This document shows, piece by piece, positions 56,539 to 64,000 of a stretch of 64,000 bases of DNA (positions within the stretch are counted from its first letter, which is position 1; the number at the start of each line of letters is the position of its first letter). The notes beneath the pieces are model-generated. The model worked only from the letters and a program-made list of their open reading frames with translations. It did no database searches and was not told where the DNA came from. The position numbers and the translations under genes were made by a program. Source of the stretch: Bacteroidales bacterium (lineage in GTDB: Bacteria; Bacteroidota; Bacteroidia; Bacteroidales; WCHB1-69); assembly GCA_017443175.1 (NCBI GenBank), contig JAFSOZ010000011.1:90921-154920 (forward strand), in the 5' to 3' direction.

Positions 56539-57608
56539 TATTTATACTCTTGGACTTCGACCTCCCCGTTGATGATCATGTTGGCGTTGAGGGCCATTGC
56601 AGCCATCTCGTCCTCGCCGGGATACACGGCCACGGGGGCGATCCATTCGATATAGTTCTTGATACGTCTGATGACAGGCTTGCCGTAGGCGATACCGCCG
56701 GTCAGGATGATGGCGTCAATCTTGCCTTTCAGCACCACGGCATTCTCGCCAATCTGTTTGGCCACCTGATAGGCAAAAGCCTCTTCCAGCAATTCGGCCT
56801 TGGGGTCGCCGGCGATGGCTGCCTTTTCCACGGCCAAAGCGTCGTTGCTGCCGAAGTAGCCCACATAGCCGCCCTTGCCGACGAGAATCTTCTGCATATC
56901 CTCCTGGGTATATTTGCCGCTGAAGCAAGCTTTCAGAAACTGGTTCATCGGCAGGGAGCCGGAGCGCTCTGGGGAGAACGGGCCTTCGCCATCCAACGCC
57001 TGGTTCACGTCAATCACGCGGCCCTGACGGTGTGCACCCACACTCACGCCACCACCCATGTGGCAGACAATCAGATTCAGTTCTTCGTATTTCTTGCCGT
57101 TGTCCTTGGCATACATGCGGGCGATGGCCTTCTGGTTCAATGCATGGAAAATGGACTTGCGCTCGAAATCGGGATGTCCCGTGATGCGGGCCACCTCTTC
57201 CATTTCATCTACAATCACAGGGTCGGCGATATAGGCGGCGTCCAAGCCGATGACCTTGGCGAGACTGTCCGCAATCAGACCGCCCAAGTTGCAGGCGTGC
57301 TGACCGTTGTAACCCATTTTCAGGTGCTCTTTCATCAAATCATTGATCTTATACACACCCGATTTCAAAGGTTTGATCAAACCACCGCGGCCCATGACGA
57401 GGTCAATGGAGTGCAGGTCGATGTTTTCGTTTTTCAACTCATCGATGATAACATCCCGACGGAACTCGAACTGGTCGGCGATAGTGGCGTAGGCCGACAA
57501 CTGCTCGGTGGAATGTTTGATGTTTTTTATAAAAATCTGTTCGCTTCCTTCAAAAATCGCGATTTTAGTTGAAGTGGAACCCGGATTGATAGCAAGTATT
57601 CTTTTCAT
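56538..57608 (-). CDS. buk: Butyrate kinase
   Basis: 356 residues. ASKHA acetokinase-type fold: LAINPGSTSTKIAIFEG (phosphate 1), VMGRGGLIKPLKSGVYKIND, YNGQHACNLGGLIADSLAK, PVIVDEMEEVARITGHPDFE, LIVCHMGGGVSVGAHRQGRV and IILTGGIAYGKPVIRRIKNY. These match butyrate rather than acetate kinase. Makes ATP from butyryl phosphate, or acts on branched acyl phosphates. Its usual partner phosphotransbutyrylase (ptb) is not next to it. Operon order is lipoprotein (58094), buk, nadK. Confidence 0.93.
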   Translation of the reverse strand: MKRILAINPGSTSTKIAIFEGSEQIFIKNIKHSTEQLSAYATIADQFEFRRDVIIDELKNENIDLHSIDLVMGRGGLIKPLKSGVYKINDLMKEHLKMGYNGQHACNLGGLIADSLAKVIGLDAAYIADPVIVDEMEEVARITGHPDFERKSIFHALNQKAIARMYAKDNGKKYEELNLIVCHMGGGVSVGAHRQGRVIDVNQALDGEGPFSPERSGSLPMNQFLKACFSGKYTQEDMQKILVGKGGYVGYFGSNDALAVEKAAIAGDPKAELLEEAFAYQVAKQIGENAVVLKGKIDAIILTGGIAYGKPVIRRIKNYIEWIAPVAVYPGEDEMAAMALNANMIINGEVEVQEYK

Positions 57609-57632
57609 AATGGAAAGGTTTGGTTTTAAATT

Positions 57633-58094
57633 CTAATAAGTGCGGGGAACTTTGACTGTATCCACCTTGCTGTAAAAAGTGCCGGCATTGGTGGTAATGT
57701 AAGAACGGAAGTAATAGAGCGTCGTGTCATTGACTTCTCCCTCCTCCGAACCTGCGCTCTCGATAAAAGGCAACTGAAGTTCCCAATTGTATGTCAGATA
57801 TTTTGTGGAATCCGTATAGGTCATCATAGAATCCCTGATCAGAGGCACCACTGTGCTGTAATAGCATGTATGAGATGGCTTTGTATCAAAATAGCTGTAG
57901 CAATAACCCGCCTCAATGCAACGGGCACACCCCCCGTCATCTGTCACGACCGCCGTGTGTTGGACAATCCTGGTGGTGTCATTGAATCCATTCTGTTCAA
58001 TGGTAATGGAGGCCATGTCATAGCGTTCGCAGCTTGCAACCAAAGCGATGACAGCCGCGAACAGCAATATGGGGAAATAGAATGTTCTTTTCAT
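57633..58094 (-). CDS. Hypothetical lipoprotein
   Basis: 153 residues. Signal peptide with lipobox (MKRTFYFPILLFAAVIALVASCERYD). The mature part is FN3-like: GGCARCIEAGYCYSYFDTKP, then SAGSEEGEVNDTTLYYFRSY and ITTNAGTFYSKVDTVKVPRT resemble the strands of the FN3-like linkers in the FISUMP protein (TYYVRAFAANS-type). Three cysteines remain in the mature chain. Function unknown. The start at 58094 fits the -7 box at 58113-58120 (minus TACATTTG). First gene before buk. Confidence 0.7.
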   Translation of the reverse strand: MKRTFYFPILLFAAVIALVASCERYDMASITIEQNGFNDTTRIVQHTAVVTDDGGCARCIEAGYCYSYFDTKPSHTCYYSTVVPLIRDSMMTYTDSTKYLTYNWELQLPFIESAGSEEGEVNDTTLYYFRSYITTNAGTFYSKVDTVKVPRTY

Positions 58095-58112
58095 TGTCTT
58101 GAAATTAGGTCG

Positions 58113-58120
58113 CAAATGTA
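58113..58120 (-). promoter_or_regulatory. -7 box of the lipoprotein-buk-nadK operon
   Basis: Minus TACATTTG, 18 bases before the ATG at 58094 and shortly after the STAS gene stop at 58189, separating this operon from the signalling operon upstream. Confidence 0.6.
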
Positions 58121-58188
58121 CAAAAATTTTATTACGTGGCAATGAGTAATATTCTTTGTGAAGATTCAGGAGACTCGGGACAAATCTC

Positions 58189-58491
58189 TTATTGTATTTC
58201 AAAAAGATTCAGAAATCCCGTCATCATGAACACATTGCGGATTTCATTGCAGATGTTGCGGATGATCACCTTTCCTCCCTTTTCTAAAGAAGCCTTGTGG
58301 AATGTCAGAAAAATACGGAGCCCGGAACTGGATATGTAAGTAAGATCCGTACAGTCCAGAATGACGGTTTTGCCTGCCTCTTCTGTCAAAGCGTTCATCT
58401 GCGGTGCTATTTCCTGAGCACCCGGAGTGTCCATTCTGCCCGAAAAACGGACAATTATTTCGTTTTTCTCATGTGAAACACTAACTTCCAT
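58189..58491 (-). CDS. STAS-domain anti-sigma factor antagonist-like protein
   Basis: 100 residues, a single STAS domain. VILDCTDLTYISSSGLRIFL holds the conserved serine that is phosphorylated in SpoIIAA/RsbV proteins (S in ISSSGL). In partner switching the unphosphorylated STAS protein binds a kinase/anti-factor and frees its target. It begins 1 base after the phosphatase/kinase gene upstream, which carries both the phosphatase and an RsbW-like domain, so the two surely act together. Last gene of the five-gene operon. Confidence 0.93.
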   Translation of the reverse strand: MEVSVSHEKNEIIVRFSGRMDTPGAQEIAPQMNALTEEAGKTVILDCTDLTYISSSGLRIFLTFHKASLEKGGKVIIRNICNEIRNVFMMTGFLNLFEIQ

Positions 58492-58492
58492 G

Positions 58493-60682
58493 TTATTTGT
58501 AGGTTTTAGTTATGGTTAAAATATTCTTTTCATCTTTTCGCTCATAGCTCACTGTATCCATGATGGTACGGACGAGATGGATACCCAATCCTCCAATCGG
58601 CCGATCTTGCGCCTCCGCGGAGATGTTGATCTGTTCCTTGGCGGTGGGATCAAAGGCCGCACCGCTATCAGTAATGACAAACGACACACTCTTTCCGTCA
58701 ACAGTGGCCCGTATGTCCACCTCCCCGTCAGTCCCTTCGGGATAGGCATACATCATCACGTTGGCCACAACCTCTTCCAAGGCCAGGTTCAGATTGGATG
58801 CAGCCTCTTGGTCAAGTTCCACCTGCTTTGCGACAGCATCCACAAACTCGGGCAACAGGGCAATCTGCTTCACATCGTTTGGTAGCGTGAGGTGATTGGA
58901 GGACTGGCTTGCATTGCCCAGATAGTGGATAAAGAGCAGCGTCAAATCGTCGCTCTGAGGGGCTTCACCCACAAAGAGGGCAACCTTCTGTGCAATATTT
59001 TTCAAATGCTCCTCTGAACGCTTTCTTCCACGCAAGGCCTCTTTTAGTCTATGGTCGCCAAATTGCTCATGCGCTATATTTTCAGCTTCTGACAGTCCAT
59101 CCGTATAGAGGAACAGGGCATCATCGTATTGTAAGAATGTTTCCTGCTCAACGAACTTCATGTCTTTGAGAATGCCTAACGGAAGATTGGGTTCCACCGG
59201 AAGCTCCTTGATGTCATCGGTGAGAATCACAGGCGGATTGTGTCCGGCGTTGCAGTAACGCAACTGGCCCGTGGTCAGGTCAAGCACACCACAGAAGAAG
59301 GTGACGAACATGTTGTTCTCGTTGGCCTCGGACATGGAGTAGTTCATCAAGGACACAATCCTTTCCGGTGTCGTTTCGTGAGCCGACATGGCACGAAACA
59401 GACTTCGTGTCACGGCCATCACCAAAGAGGCGGGAATGCCCTTGCCCGAAACATCTCCAATGCAGAAATACAGCTTCTCGTCGCGAATGAAAAAGTCATA
59501 CAGGTCGCCACCGACCTCCTTGGCGGGAATAATGGAGGCGGCCAAATCCAGATCCTGCCGCTCGGGAAATGGCGGGAAGGTCTTGGGAATCATGGCCATC
59601 TGGATTTCACTGGCTATATGAATTTCATTTTCAATTCGCTCTTTTTGCTCATACAGTTGCCTGTACTTGGTCTGATTTCTCGTCACTATCCGGAGAATGA
59701 TTATTATCATGGCCAAACCAAGCACCTGCAAAACGTTCACCAACAGTCCTATCCGACGCACGCCTTTGTAGAGTTCCTTATCAGGAAGAACTATCGACAA
59801 TGACCAGCCTGTCCGTTCCACAGGCGAGTAATAAACGTGGTTGTTTTGTCCTTTGTATCGGACGAGCGTTTCACCTGACTTTCCAGACAGCACAGCCCGA
59901 TTGACGCGGTCAAGTGCCTCGCGATCCTGCGATTCCAAGGCAAACTGATCAACGGTTTTGTTCATCACCAGGGTATCAACCGGGCAGACCATGATTTGTC
60001 CGCTACGGCTGACCACCATACTGAAGGCATTGGGATAAACCTTGATTCCCCCAATGAGTTTTGTGAGCCAATCCAAGGAGATGTCGGCCGTGAGAATAGC
60101 GGCAACTTCTCCATTCCGGTCCTTCACGGGCACGGAATAGGTTACCATCAACATGTCGCCGCCATTCTCGTCAAAATAAGGTTCCGACCAGTAGCTTTCA
60201 CAGGATTCCAGAGGCTTGGCAAACCATTCCATGGAGGGATAATCATATTCTTCCGTGGCTAACGACAGCATCCTGATCTTTCCGGTCTCCATATCCTGCG
60301 CGGCGTACGGAGCATATAGTGGATACTTTTTGTCATATCCCGGGACAAGGGCTATGGTTGAGCCGACCACAACGGGATTTTCGCTCACCACCCGCTGGGG
60401 AATTCTCTTCAGGCTGTCGGGATAATCCAGACACCATTGCGCCACCCAAATACTGTTGCGGACGGCAGCCTCGGTCTGGTTCACGACATCCATGATCTTG
60501 TTCTCGGCACTTTTCAACTCGCTCTCAGCTCGCAAAGAGGCCTCTTGCTTGATTCCCCTTTGAGAATAGACATACTGGATGATGGAGGTGGCTTCCAGCG
60601 TGATTGCAGCCACAACCACCAGTAGCAATCTGGCCCTGAGCGTCATGCCAATCCTCTTGTTCTCTTTCCTGTTTGGTTTCAT
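58493..60682 (-). CDS. Membrane sensor with PP2C (SpoIIE) phosphatase and RsbW-like kinase domains
   Basis: 729 residues. Membrane helix at about 14-37 (LRARLLLVVVAAITLEATSI), an extracytoplasmic Cache-type sensor at about 60-295 (YPSMEWFAKPLESCESYWSE, MLMVTYSVPVKDRNGEVAAI), a second helix at about 305-330 (VNVLQVLGLAMIIIILRIV), a coiled linker, then SpoIIE/PP2C at about 375-590 (VGGDLYDFF, CIGDVSGKGIPASLVMA, YCNAGHNPP, LFLYTDGLSEAEN). The last ~120 residues are an HATPase_c of the anti-sigma kinase type: LNLALEEVVANVMMYAYPEG and RPIGGLGIHLVRTIMD. Phosphatase and kinase for the neighbouring STAS protein are thus on one chain, and a small-molecule signal is sensed outside. The operon has no sigma factor gene. 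Confidence 0.92.
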   Translation of the reverse strand: MKPNRKENKRIGMTLRARLLLVVVAAITLEATSIIQYVYSQRGIKQEASLRAESELKSAENKIMDVVNQTEAAVRNSIWVAQWCLDYPDSLKRIPQRVVSENPVVVGSTIALVPGYDKKYPLYAPYAAQDMETGKIRMLSLATEEYDYPSMEWFAKPLESCESYWSEPYFDENGGDMLMVTYSVPVKDRNGEVAAILTADISLDWLTKLIGGIKVYPNAFSMVVSRSGQIMVCPVDTLVMNKTVDQFALESQDREALDRVNRAVLSGKSGETLVRYKGQNNHVYYSPVERTGWSLSIVLPDKELYKGVRRIGLLVNVLQVLGLAMIIIILRIVTRNQTKYRQLYEQKERIENEIHIASEIQMAMIPKTFPPFPERQDLDLAASIIPAKEVGGDLYDFFIRDEKLYFCIGDVSGKGIPASLVMAVTRSLFRAMSAHETTPERIVSLMNYSMSEANENNMFVTFFCGVLDLTTGQLRYCNAGHNPPVILTDDIKELPVEPNLPLGILKDMKFVEQETFLQYDDALFLYTDGLSEAENIAHEQFGDHRLKEALRGRKRSEEHLKNIAQKVALFVGEAPQSDDLTLLFIHYLGNASQSSNHLTLPNDVKQIALLPEFVDAVAKQVELDQEAASNLNLALEEVVANVMMYAYPEGTDGEVDIRATVDGKSVSFVITDSGAAFDPTAKEQINISAEAQDRPIGGLGIHLVRTIMDTVSYERKDEKNILTITKTYK

Positions 60683-61509
60683 AAAATAGATTTTAGTGCC
60701 TCACGGATTTCCGGCATAGGACGCTTGGTGTCACGCTCTATAATCAGTGTTTTGAGTCCCGCAAACGGAAGGATGGTTGCATTAATCTCCTTCAGAGATA
60801 TGCCTTCCCCGAAATAGGCTGGTGCAAAGTGCTCCCAGAATCGGATAGCCAATGACTTGGGCATGTGGAAGGTTTTTTGGATAAAGTTTTCGTCGCTCAG
60901 GCAGCAACAAAGGTAAACCATGGCTACATCAAAGATATGGTTACCCCAGCAAAAGTCGCCCAAATCGATGAAATAACGTCGTTCTCCTACGAAAATGGCG
61001 TTACTGTATTGGAGATCGCCATGAACCGCCGTATCCTCGTCAGGGGTGTCGGCGATGAAGCGCTCCAATTTTTTCTTCTCTTGCAATGTAAAGAACGGAT
61101 TCTCTTGAAGAAGCCGATAATAGCGGTCCTTGACATTCTCGAACTGTGTGGTATCGACATGGGTGGCATGAAGCTGTTTGCACATCTGCGCAAACTCCGT
61201 GGCGAACTGCTGCACTTTTTCCGGCTCGTCGGCCGTAGCACGGGAGTATGACTTTTTGCCCAGGATACGGCGAAAACGGATTCCATATCGGCCATCTTCC
61301 GTTACTACATAGTCCCCGGGCTCCGGCGTGGGGATTCCCATATTGTACACCTTGCGAGCGAGACTAATCTCGTCAAGCGGTTGTTGTATCTTGCCAGGAA
61401 AATAGAGTTTGAGCATCACCGAAGGGTCATGCTTGTGATCGTAGCTCTCGCCGTTAGCACCGCCGCCGAAGAGAACGTAATCGTCGAGCGAAATCTTAAT
61501 GGCTTCCAT
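60679..61509 (-). CDS. APH/choline kinase-like phosphotransferase (TIGR02172-like)
   Basis: 276 residues. Kinase-like fold: glycine-rich start LFGGGANGESYDHKHDPSVM with the ATP lysine in LKLYFPGKIQQPLDEI, catalytic loop AVHGDLQYSNAIF (HGDxxxxN) and metal motif FIDLGDFCWGNHIF. It resembles the APH-like family first named from Fibrobacter succinogenes paralogues. The substrate, small molecule or protein, is unknown; genetic coupling to the PP2C/STAS pair (4-base overlap) and to alarmone enzymes (14-base overlap) suggests signalling rather than antibiotic resistance. Confidence 0.85.
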   Translation of the reverse strand: MEAIKISLDDYVLFGGGANGESYDHKHDPSVMLKLYFPGKIQQPLDEISLARKVYNMGIPTPEPGDYVVTEDGRYGIRFRRILGKKSYSRATADEPEKVQQFATEFAQMCKQLHATHVDTTQFENVKDRYYRLLQENPFFTLQEKKKLERFIADTPDEDTAVHGDLQYSNAIFVGERRYFIDLGDFCWGNHIFDVAMVYLCCCLSDENFIQKTFHMPKSLAIRFWEHFAPAYFGEGISLKEINATILPFAGLKTLIIERDTKRPMPEIREALKSIL

Positions 61510-62083
61510 GTGAAAAAACTTGATTGATTAATGCTTCAAATTCCCGGAATGCTGCTGTATCTTGAAGTTCTCGGAGAGAATCGGCCAGGCCGCGATAATG
61601 CCACTCATGGTCTTTCGGATCCTTGGCGTGAAAGCGTTCCCAAATGGCATCGCCTATGGTGGCATAGTCATAGGCAATAGCGCGCATGTTGGAGAGTTTG
61701 TCTCCAAGCGCCACCATCTTGGCATCGCGGGGCGCTTTGGCCAACTTGTCAATGGCGGCCTGCTTGCGAATGCGCCAGCTCTCCTCTTCACTCATCTCCG
61801 GCATTTTATCTTCGCTCTCATGGGCCACCAACATAGCCACACGCTCGCCGAAATTCTCCCTAATTTCCTCCAAGGTAACATCGGTGTCCTCCACTGTGTC
61901 GTGCAAGGCTGCGGCGGCCAGCAACTCCTGGTCTGGAGTCATAGTGGCCACAATCTCCATGGCTTCCATGGGATGGACTATATATGGAAATCCCTTCCCA
62001 CGGCGCTCTGTGCCAGCATGGGCTTTCACCGCAAAGATGATAGCGCGGTCCAAAAGTTCGGTGTTCATCGGTTTGTTTGCCAT
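61496..62083 (-). CDS. Stand-alone HD-domain alarmone ((p)ppGpp) hydrolase-like protein
   Basis: 195 residues, HD domain only. Motifs follow the SpoT/Mesh1 hydrolase pattern: TERRGKGFPYIVHPMEAMEI (R and first H), AAALHDTVEDTDVTLEEIR (H61-D62 and E65-D66) and MVALGDKLSNMRAIAYDY (last metal Asp). No synthetase or regulatory domain is attached, so it is a small alarmone hydrolase. It lies 2 bases after a stand-alone synthetase gene. This arrangement resembles toxic synthetase/hydrolase-antitoxin pairs but also fits simple signal turnover. Confidence 0.88.
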   Translation of the reverse strand: MANKPMNTELLDRAIIFAVKAHAGTERRGKGFPYIVHPMEAMEIVATMTPDQELLAAAALHDTVEDTDVTLEEIRENFGERVAMLVAHESEDKMPEMSEEESWRIRKQAAIDKLAKAPRDAKMVALGDKLSNMRAIAYDYATIGDAIWERFHAKDPKDHEWHYRGLADSLRELQDTAAFREFEALINQVFSHGSH

Positions 62084-62085
62084 AA

Positions 62086-63144
62086 TTATTGATTCATGAA
62101 AGGAAGATCTTTGGCCTGTCCCAATATGAATTCCGCCATCATGACATTACTTTCGGAAGGTCCGTTAAGTATATCGAAAAGATTGCGGATTCCGGCTTTG
62201 CCTCCACCGTTCTTCAGCGTATAGGCAATGCAGATATTCTGCGGACCTACGGACGAGGCCATGATGTCCAAATCCGTAAGTCCCATTTGAAAACAGGCAA
62301 TTTGGTATGCTCCTTCAAAATAGTCTTTGATGATACGGGCAATGTCGCCCAAAGTCTTGCAGCCCATGTTCTTGAAAATGGCCAGATAGGGCATCAGCGA
62401 GACTTCATGTATTTCCGCCTGGTTTATGGCGGCAATCCGACGGTTCAGCTGACCGAAAGGATCCAACTCCAAATAGCCTTTGAAGGTGTCTCCATCAAGT
62501 AAAACATCGTCTAGATTGCCGGTACTCACCAGCGTTTGCACGCGGCGACGATAGTCGGTAAGCTCCGTACGGATGTGGCTGAACTGCTCATCGGCAAGTT
62601 CCAACATACCCGCCAAACGGTTCATATTACGAATATACTCTTTGGGAATTTCCAACCCGCTTTTGTAACCTGTGTCATGGTACAGGTTGGCCCAAGCGTG
62701 CTGCAAGAGGCTGCGCATCTGTATCTCCACACGGAAAGGCATATCAGGGATGCGACAGACATAGTGCAACGACAGGTACCCGAAGCTGTCCAGATCGTGC
62801 AGCTTGCGTTTGTCCACAGAGTTCTCCCAATCCACCTCAAACAGCCGCTCAATAGCAGACGCCACGACATCAACATCATCACGATAGAAGGTGATGACCC
62901 GTATGCCGAGGATGTCGGTGATATCGGCAAGGCTCTTGTATTTGTAGCCCTTGAGTTCCAGTTTGCCTGCCAGCGATGACTCAGTTTTCACACGCGACTC
63001 CAGTCCCGCCACATGAATGCCTGCATCGGACAGGCAATCGCGGATAGTGGTTTTCAGCTGCGCCTCCATTGTTTTGAACAGAGGCAACTGTTCAAGATAC
63101 TCATTCAATATCGCTTCAGAATAAGGGGATAAAAGTTTCTTCAT
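62086..63144 (-). CDS. RelA/SpoT-type synthetase domain protein with C-terminal extension
   Basis: 352 residues. Synthetase domain at about 45-190: R51VKTESSLAGKLELKGYKY, DILGIRVITFYRDD, SFGYLSLHYVCR and FRVEIQMRSLLQHAWANLYH with E140 and Q142 of the E-x-Q motif, so activity looks intact. There is no HD domain and no TGS/ACT. Residues about 215-352 are a helical extension (LDPFGQLNRRIAAINQAEIH, YFEGAYQIACFQMGLTDLD) longer than in small alarmone synthetases, of unknown role. It starts the five-gene operon, 70 bases after pdxA, with no clear promoter between. Confidence 0.88.
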   Translation of the reverse strand: MKKLLSPYSEAILNEYLEQLPLFKTMEAQLKTTIRDCLSDAGIHVAGLESRVKTESSLAGKLELKGYKYKSLADITDILGIRVITFYRDDVDVVASAIERLFEVDWENSVDKRKLHDLDSFGYLSLHYVCRIPDMPFRVEIQMRSLLQHAWANLYHDTGYKSGLEIPKEYIRNMNRLAGMLELADEQFSHIRTELTDYRRRVQTLVSTGNLDDVLLDGDTFKGYLELDPFGQLNRRIAAINQAEIHEVSLMPYLAIFKNMGCKTLGDIARIIKDYFEGAYQIACFQMGLTDLDIMASSVGPQNICIAYTLKNGGGKAGIRNLFDILNGPSESNVMMAEFILGQAKDLPFMNQ

Positions 63145-63214
63145 TGGCTTACTGTGATTAGGATCAGATGCAGCAGTACGACGAAATCCTCATAACGAGA
63201 ATTTCATTTGACGT

Positions 63215-64000
63215 TTATCGATTCCGATTCCGGAGAATATCCAAAGCGAGATAGATGGCGTTGCGCATGGACTGACCGTTGGCAATGTTCTTGCCTGCGA
63301 TGTCGTAGGCGGTGCCGTGCGCGGGAGAGGTGCGTACAATGGGCAGACCGGCGGTGAAGTTCACACCTTCGGTGCCCAATATCTTGAACGGGATCATGCC
63401 CTGGTCATGGTACATGGCCAGCACTGCGTCAAACTGACGATATTGGCCACTGGCGAAAAAGCCGTCAGCAGGGAACGGACCGAACGCATTGATCTTGTTC
63501 TGGAACGCCCGCTCGATGGCCGGATGGATAATCTCCTTTTCCTCAGAGCCCAGCAACCCGTCGTCGCCAGCGTGGGGATTCAACGCCAGCACCGCGATCT
63601 TCGGGTTGTCAATGGCGAAATCCTGACGCAGCGAGTGGTTCAAAATCTCCAACTTATTGAGGATACGATCCTGCGTGATGACTGACGACACTTGGCTGAT
63701 AGGTTCGTGATTGGTCACGAAACCCACACGCAAATTTTCCGCCACCATCATCATCATGGCCTTCTTATCCCCTCCAAAATAGTACTCGAAAAACTCGGTC
63801 TGTCCATGAAATTTGAACTTATCCGACTGGATGTTGTTTTTGTTGACCGGTGCCGTGACGACCGCATCGATCATCTTGTTTTTCAAATCCTTGCCCGCTA
63901 TGACAAGCGCGCGCTCGGCCAGTTGTCCAGCCACTTTGGTGGAGGTTCCCAAATCTATCTTCACCTCTTCTTCATAGATATTCAGGAGGTTGGGACGCTT
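63215..64000 (-). CDS. pdxA: 4-hydroxythreonine-4-phosphate dehydrogenase, C-terminal part (cut by window edge)
   Basis: 261 residues are visible; the frame is open to the window end, so the N-terminal ~80-100 residues are missing (family length about 330-350). DAVVTAPVNKNNIQ, HGQTEFFEYYFGG, LALNPHAGDDGLLGSEE, DAVLAMYHDQGMIPFKILG and RTSPAHGTAYDIAGKN match PdxA, with histidines of the metal site in HGQTE, YHDQG and SPAHG. NAD-dependent step in pyridoxal phosphate synthesis. A GTG at 63964 is internal and not the start. Confidence 0.94.
   Translation of the reverse strand, partial: KRPNLLNIYEEEVKIDLGTSTKVAGQLAERALVIAGKDLKNKMIDAVVTAPVNKNNIQSDKFKFHGQTEFFEYYFGGDKKAMMMMVAENLRVGFVTNHEPISQVSSVITQDRILNKLEILNHSLRQDFAIDNPKIAVLALNPHAGDDGLLGSEEKEIIHPAIERAFQNKINAFGPFPADGFFASGQYRQFDAVLAMYHDQGMIPFKILGTEGVNFTAGLPIVRTSPAHGTAYDIAGKNIANGQSMRNAIYLALDILRNRNR

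Noticed and set aside
60679-61509. Antibiotic resistance (aminoglycoside phosphotransferase)
   Set aside because: Only the general kinase fold is shared; operon context is signalling, and no resistance-specific motif is seen.

Overview
The window is a gene-dense piece of a Bacteroidetes chromosome, most likely an uncultured, fermentative, gut- or rumen-type member of the Bacteroidales. The evidence is: a MurF-alanine racemase fusion; many promoters with the Bacteroidetes -7 box TAnnTTTG placed 10-60 bases before start codons; type IX secretion (T9SS) genes and cargo domains (PorQ, a gliding-motility-type C-terminal sorting domain, FISUMP repeats); butyrate kinase and methylmalonyl-CoA mutase. 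No rRNA, tRNA or CRISPR array was seen.

Layout. 1-3953: two tandem, very similar FG-GAP/VCBS surface protein genes (the first cut by the window edge). 4085-15998 (+ strand): murF-alr, a nucleotide-sugar block (WbpM-like dehydratase, WlbA-like dehydrogenase, flippase-like membrane protein, RfaE2), an M23/LysM protein, rpmE2, lon and meaB. 16000-20870 is accessory: a small HTH gene between direct repeats, a three-domain FISUMP surface protein, a structured RNA candidate and a broken BRO-N gene. 20926-25263: flavoprotein, gmk and divergent mutS. 25264-29280 is again accessory: a PUA/EVE-like protein, a WG-repeat lipoprotein, a second copy of the RNA candidate, and a Y1 (IS200-like) transposase between two direct-repeat arrays of hairpins.

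29281-42422 (mostly - strand): a dehydrogenase/flavin reductase/tatD block fused to the F0 part of ATP synthase (atpB-atpE-atpF, without F1), then ptp-aroK-elbB-DUF2723, pheS, a cyclophilin lipoprotein and a patatin. 42525-44672: methylmalonyl-CoA mutase large subunit. 44737-48343: a cell-envelope operon (lytic transglycosylase, MORN repeats, lipoprotein). 48435-50743: porQ plus a sugar aminotransferase. 50848-58094: orphan ABC permease, ftsQ-ftsA-ftsZ, nadK, butyrate kinase and a lipoprotein. 58189-63144: a compact five-gene operon joining an alarmone synthetase and hydrolase, an APH-like kinase, a sensor phosphatase/kinase and a STAS protein. The window ends inside pdxA.

The most interesting items are (i) two paralogous structured RNAs, each just upstream of a surface or lipoprotein gene; (ii) the transposase flanked by hairpin arrays whose loops are conserved while their arms vary; (iii) the alarmone/partner-switching operon; and (iv) the pairing of T9SS genes with sugar genes of the type that make the A-LPS anchor in Porphyromonas. 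All functional calls come from reading motifs; no database search was possible.
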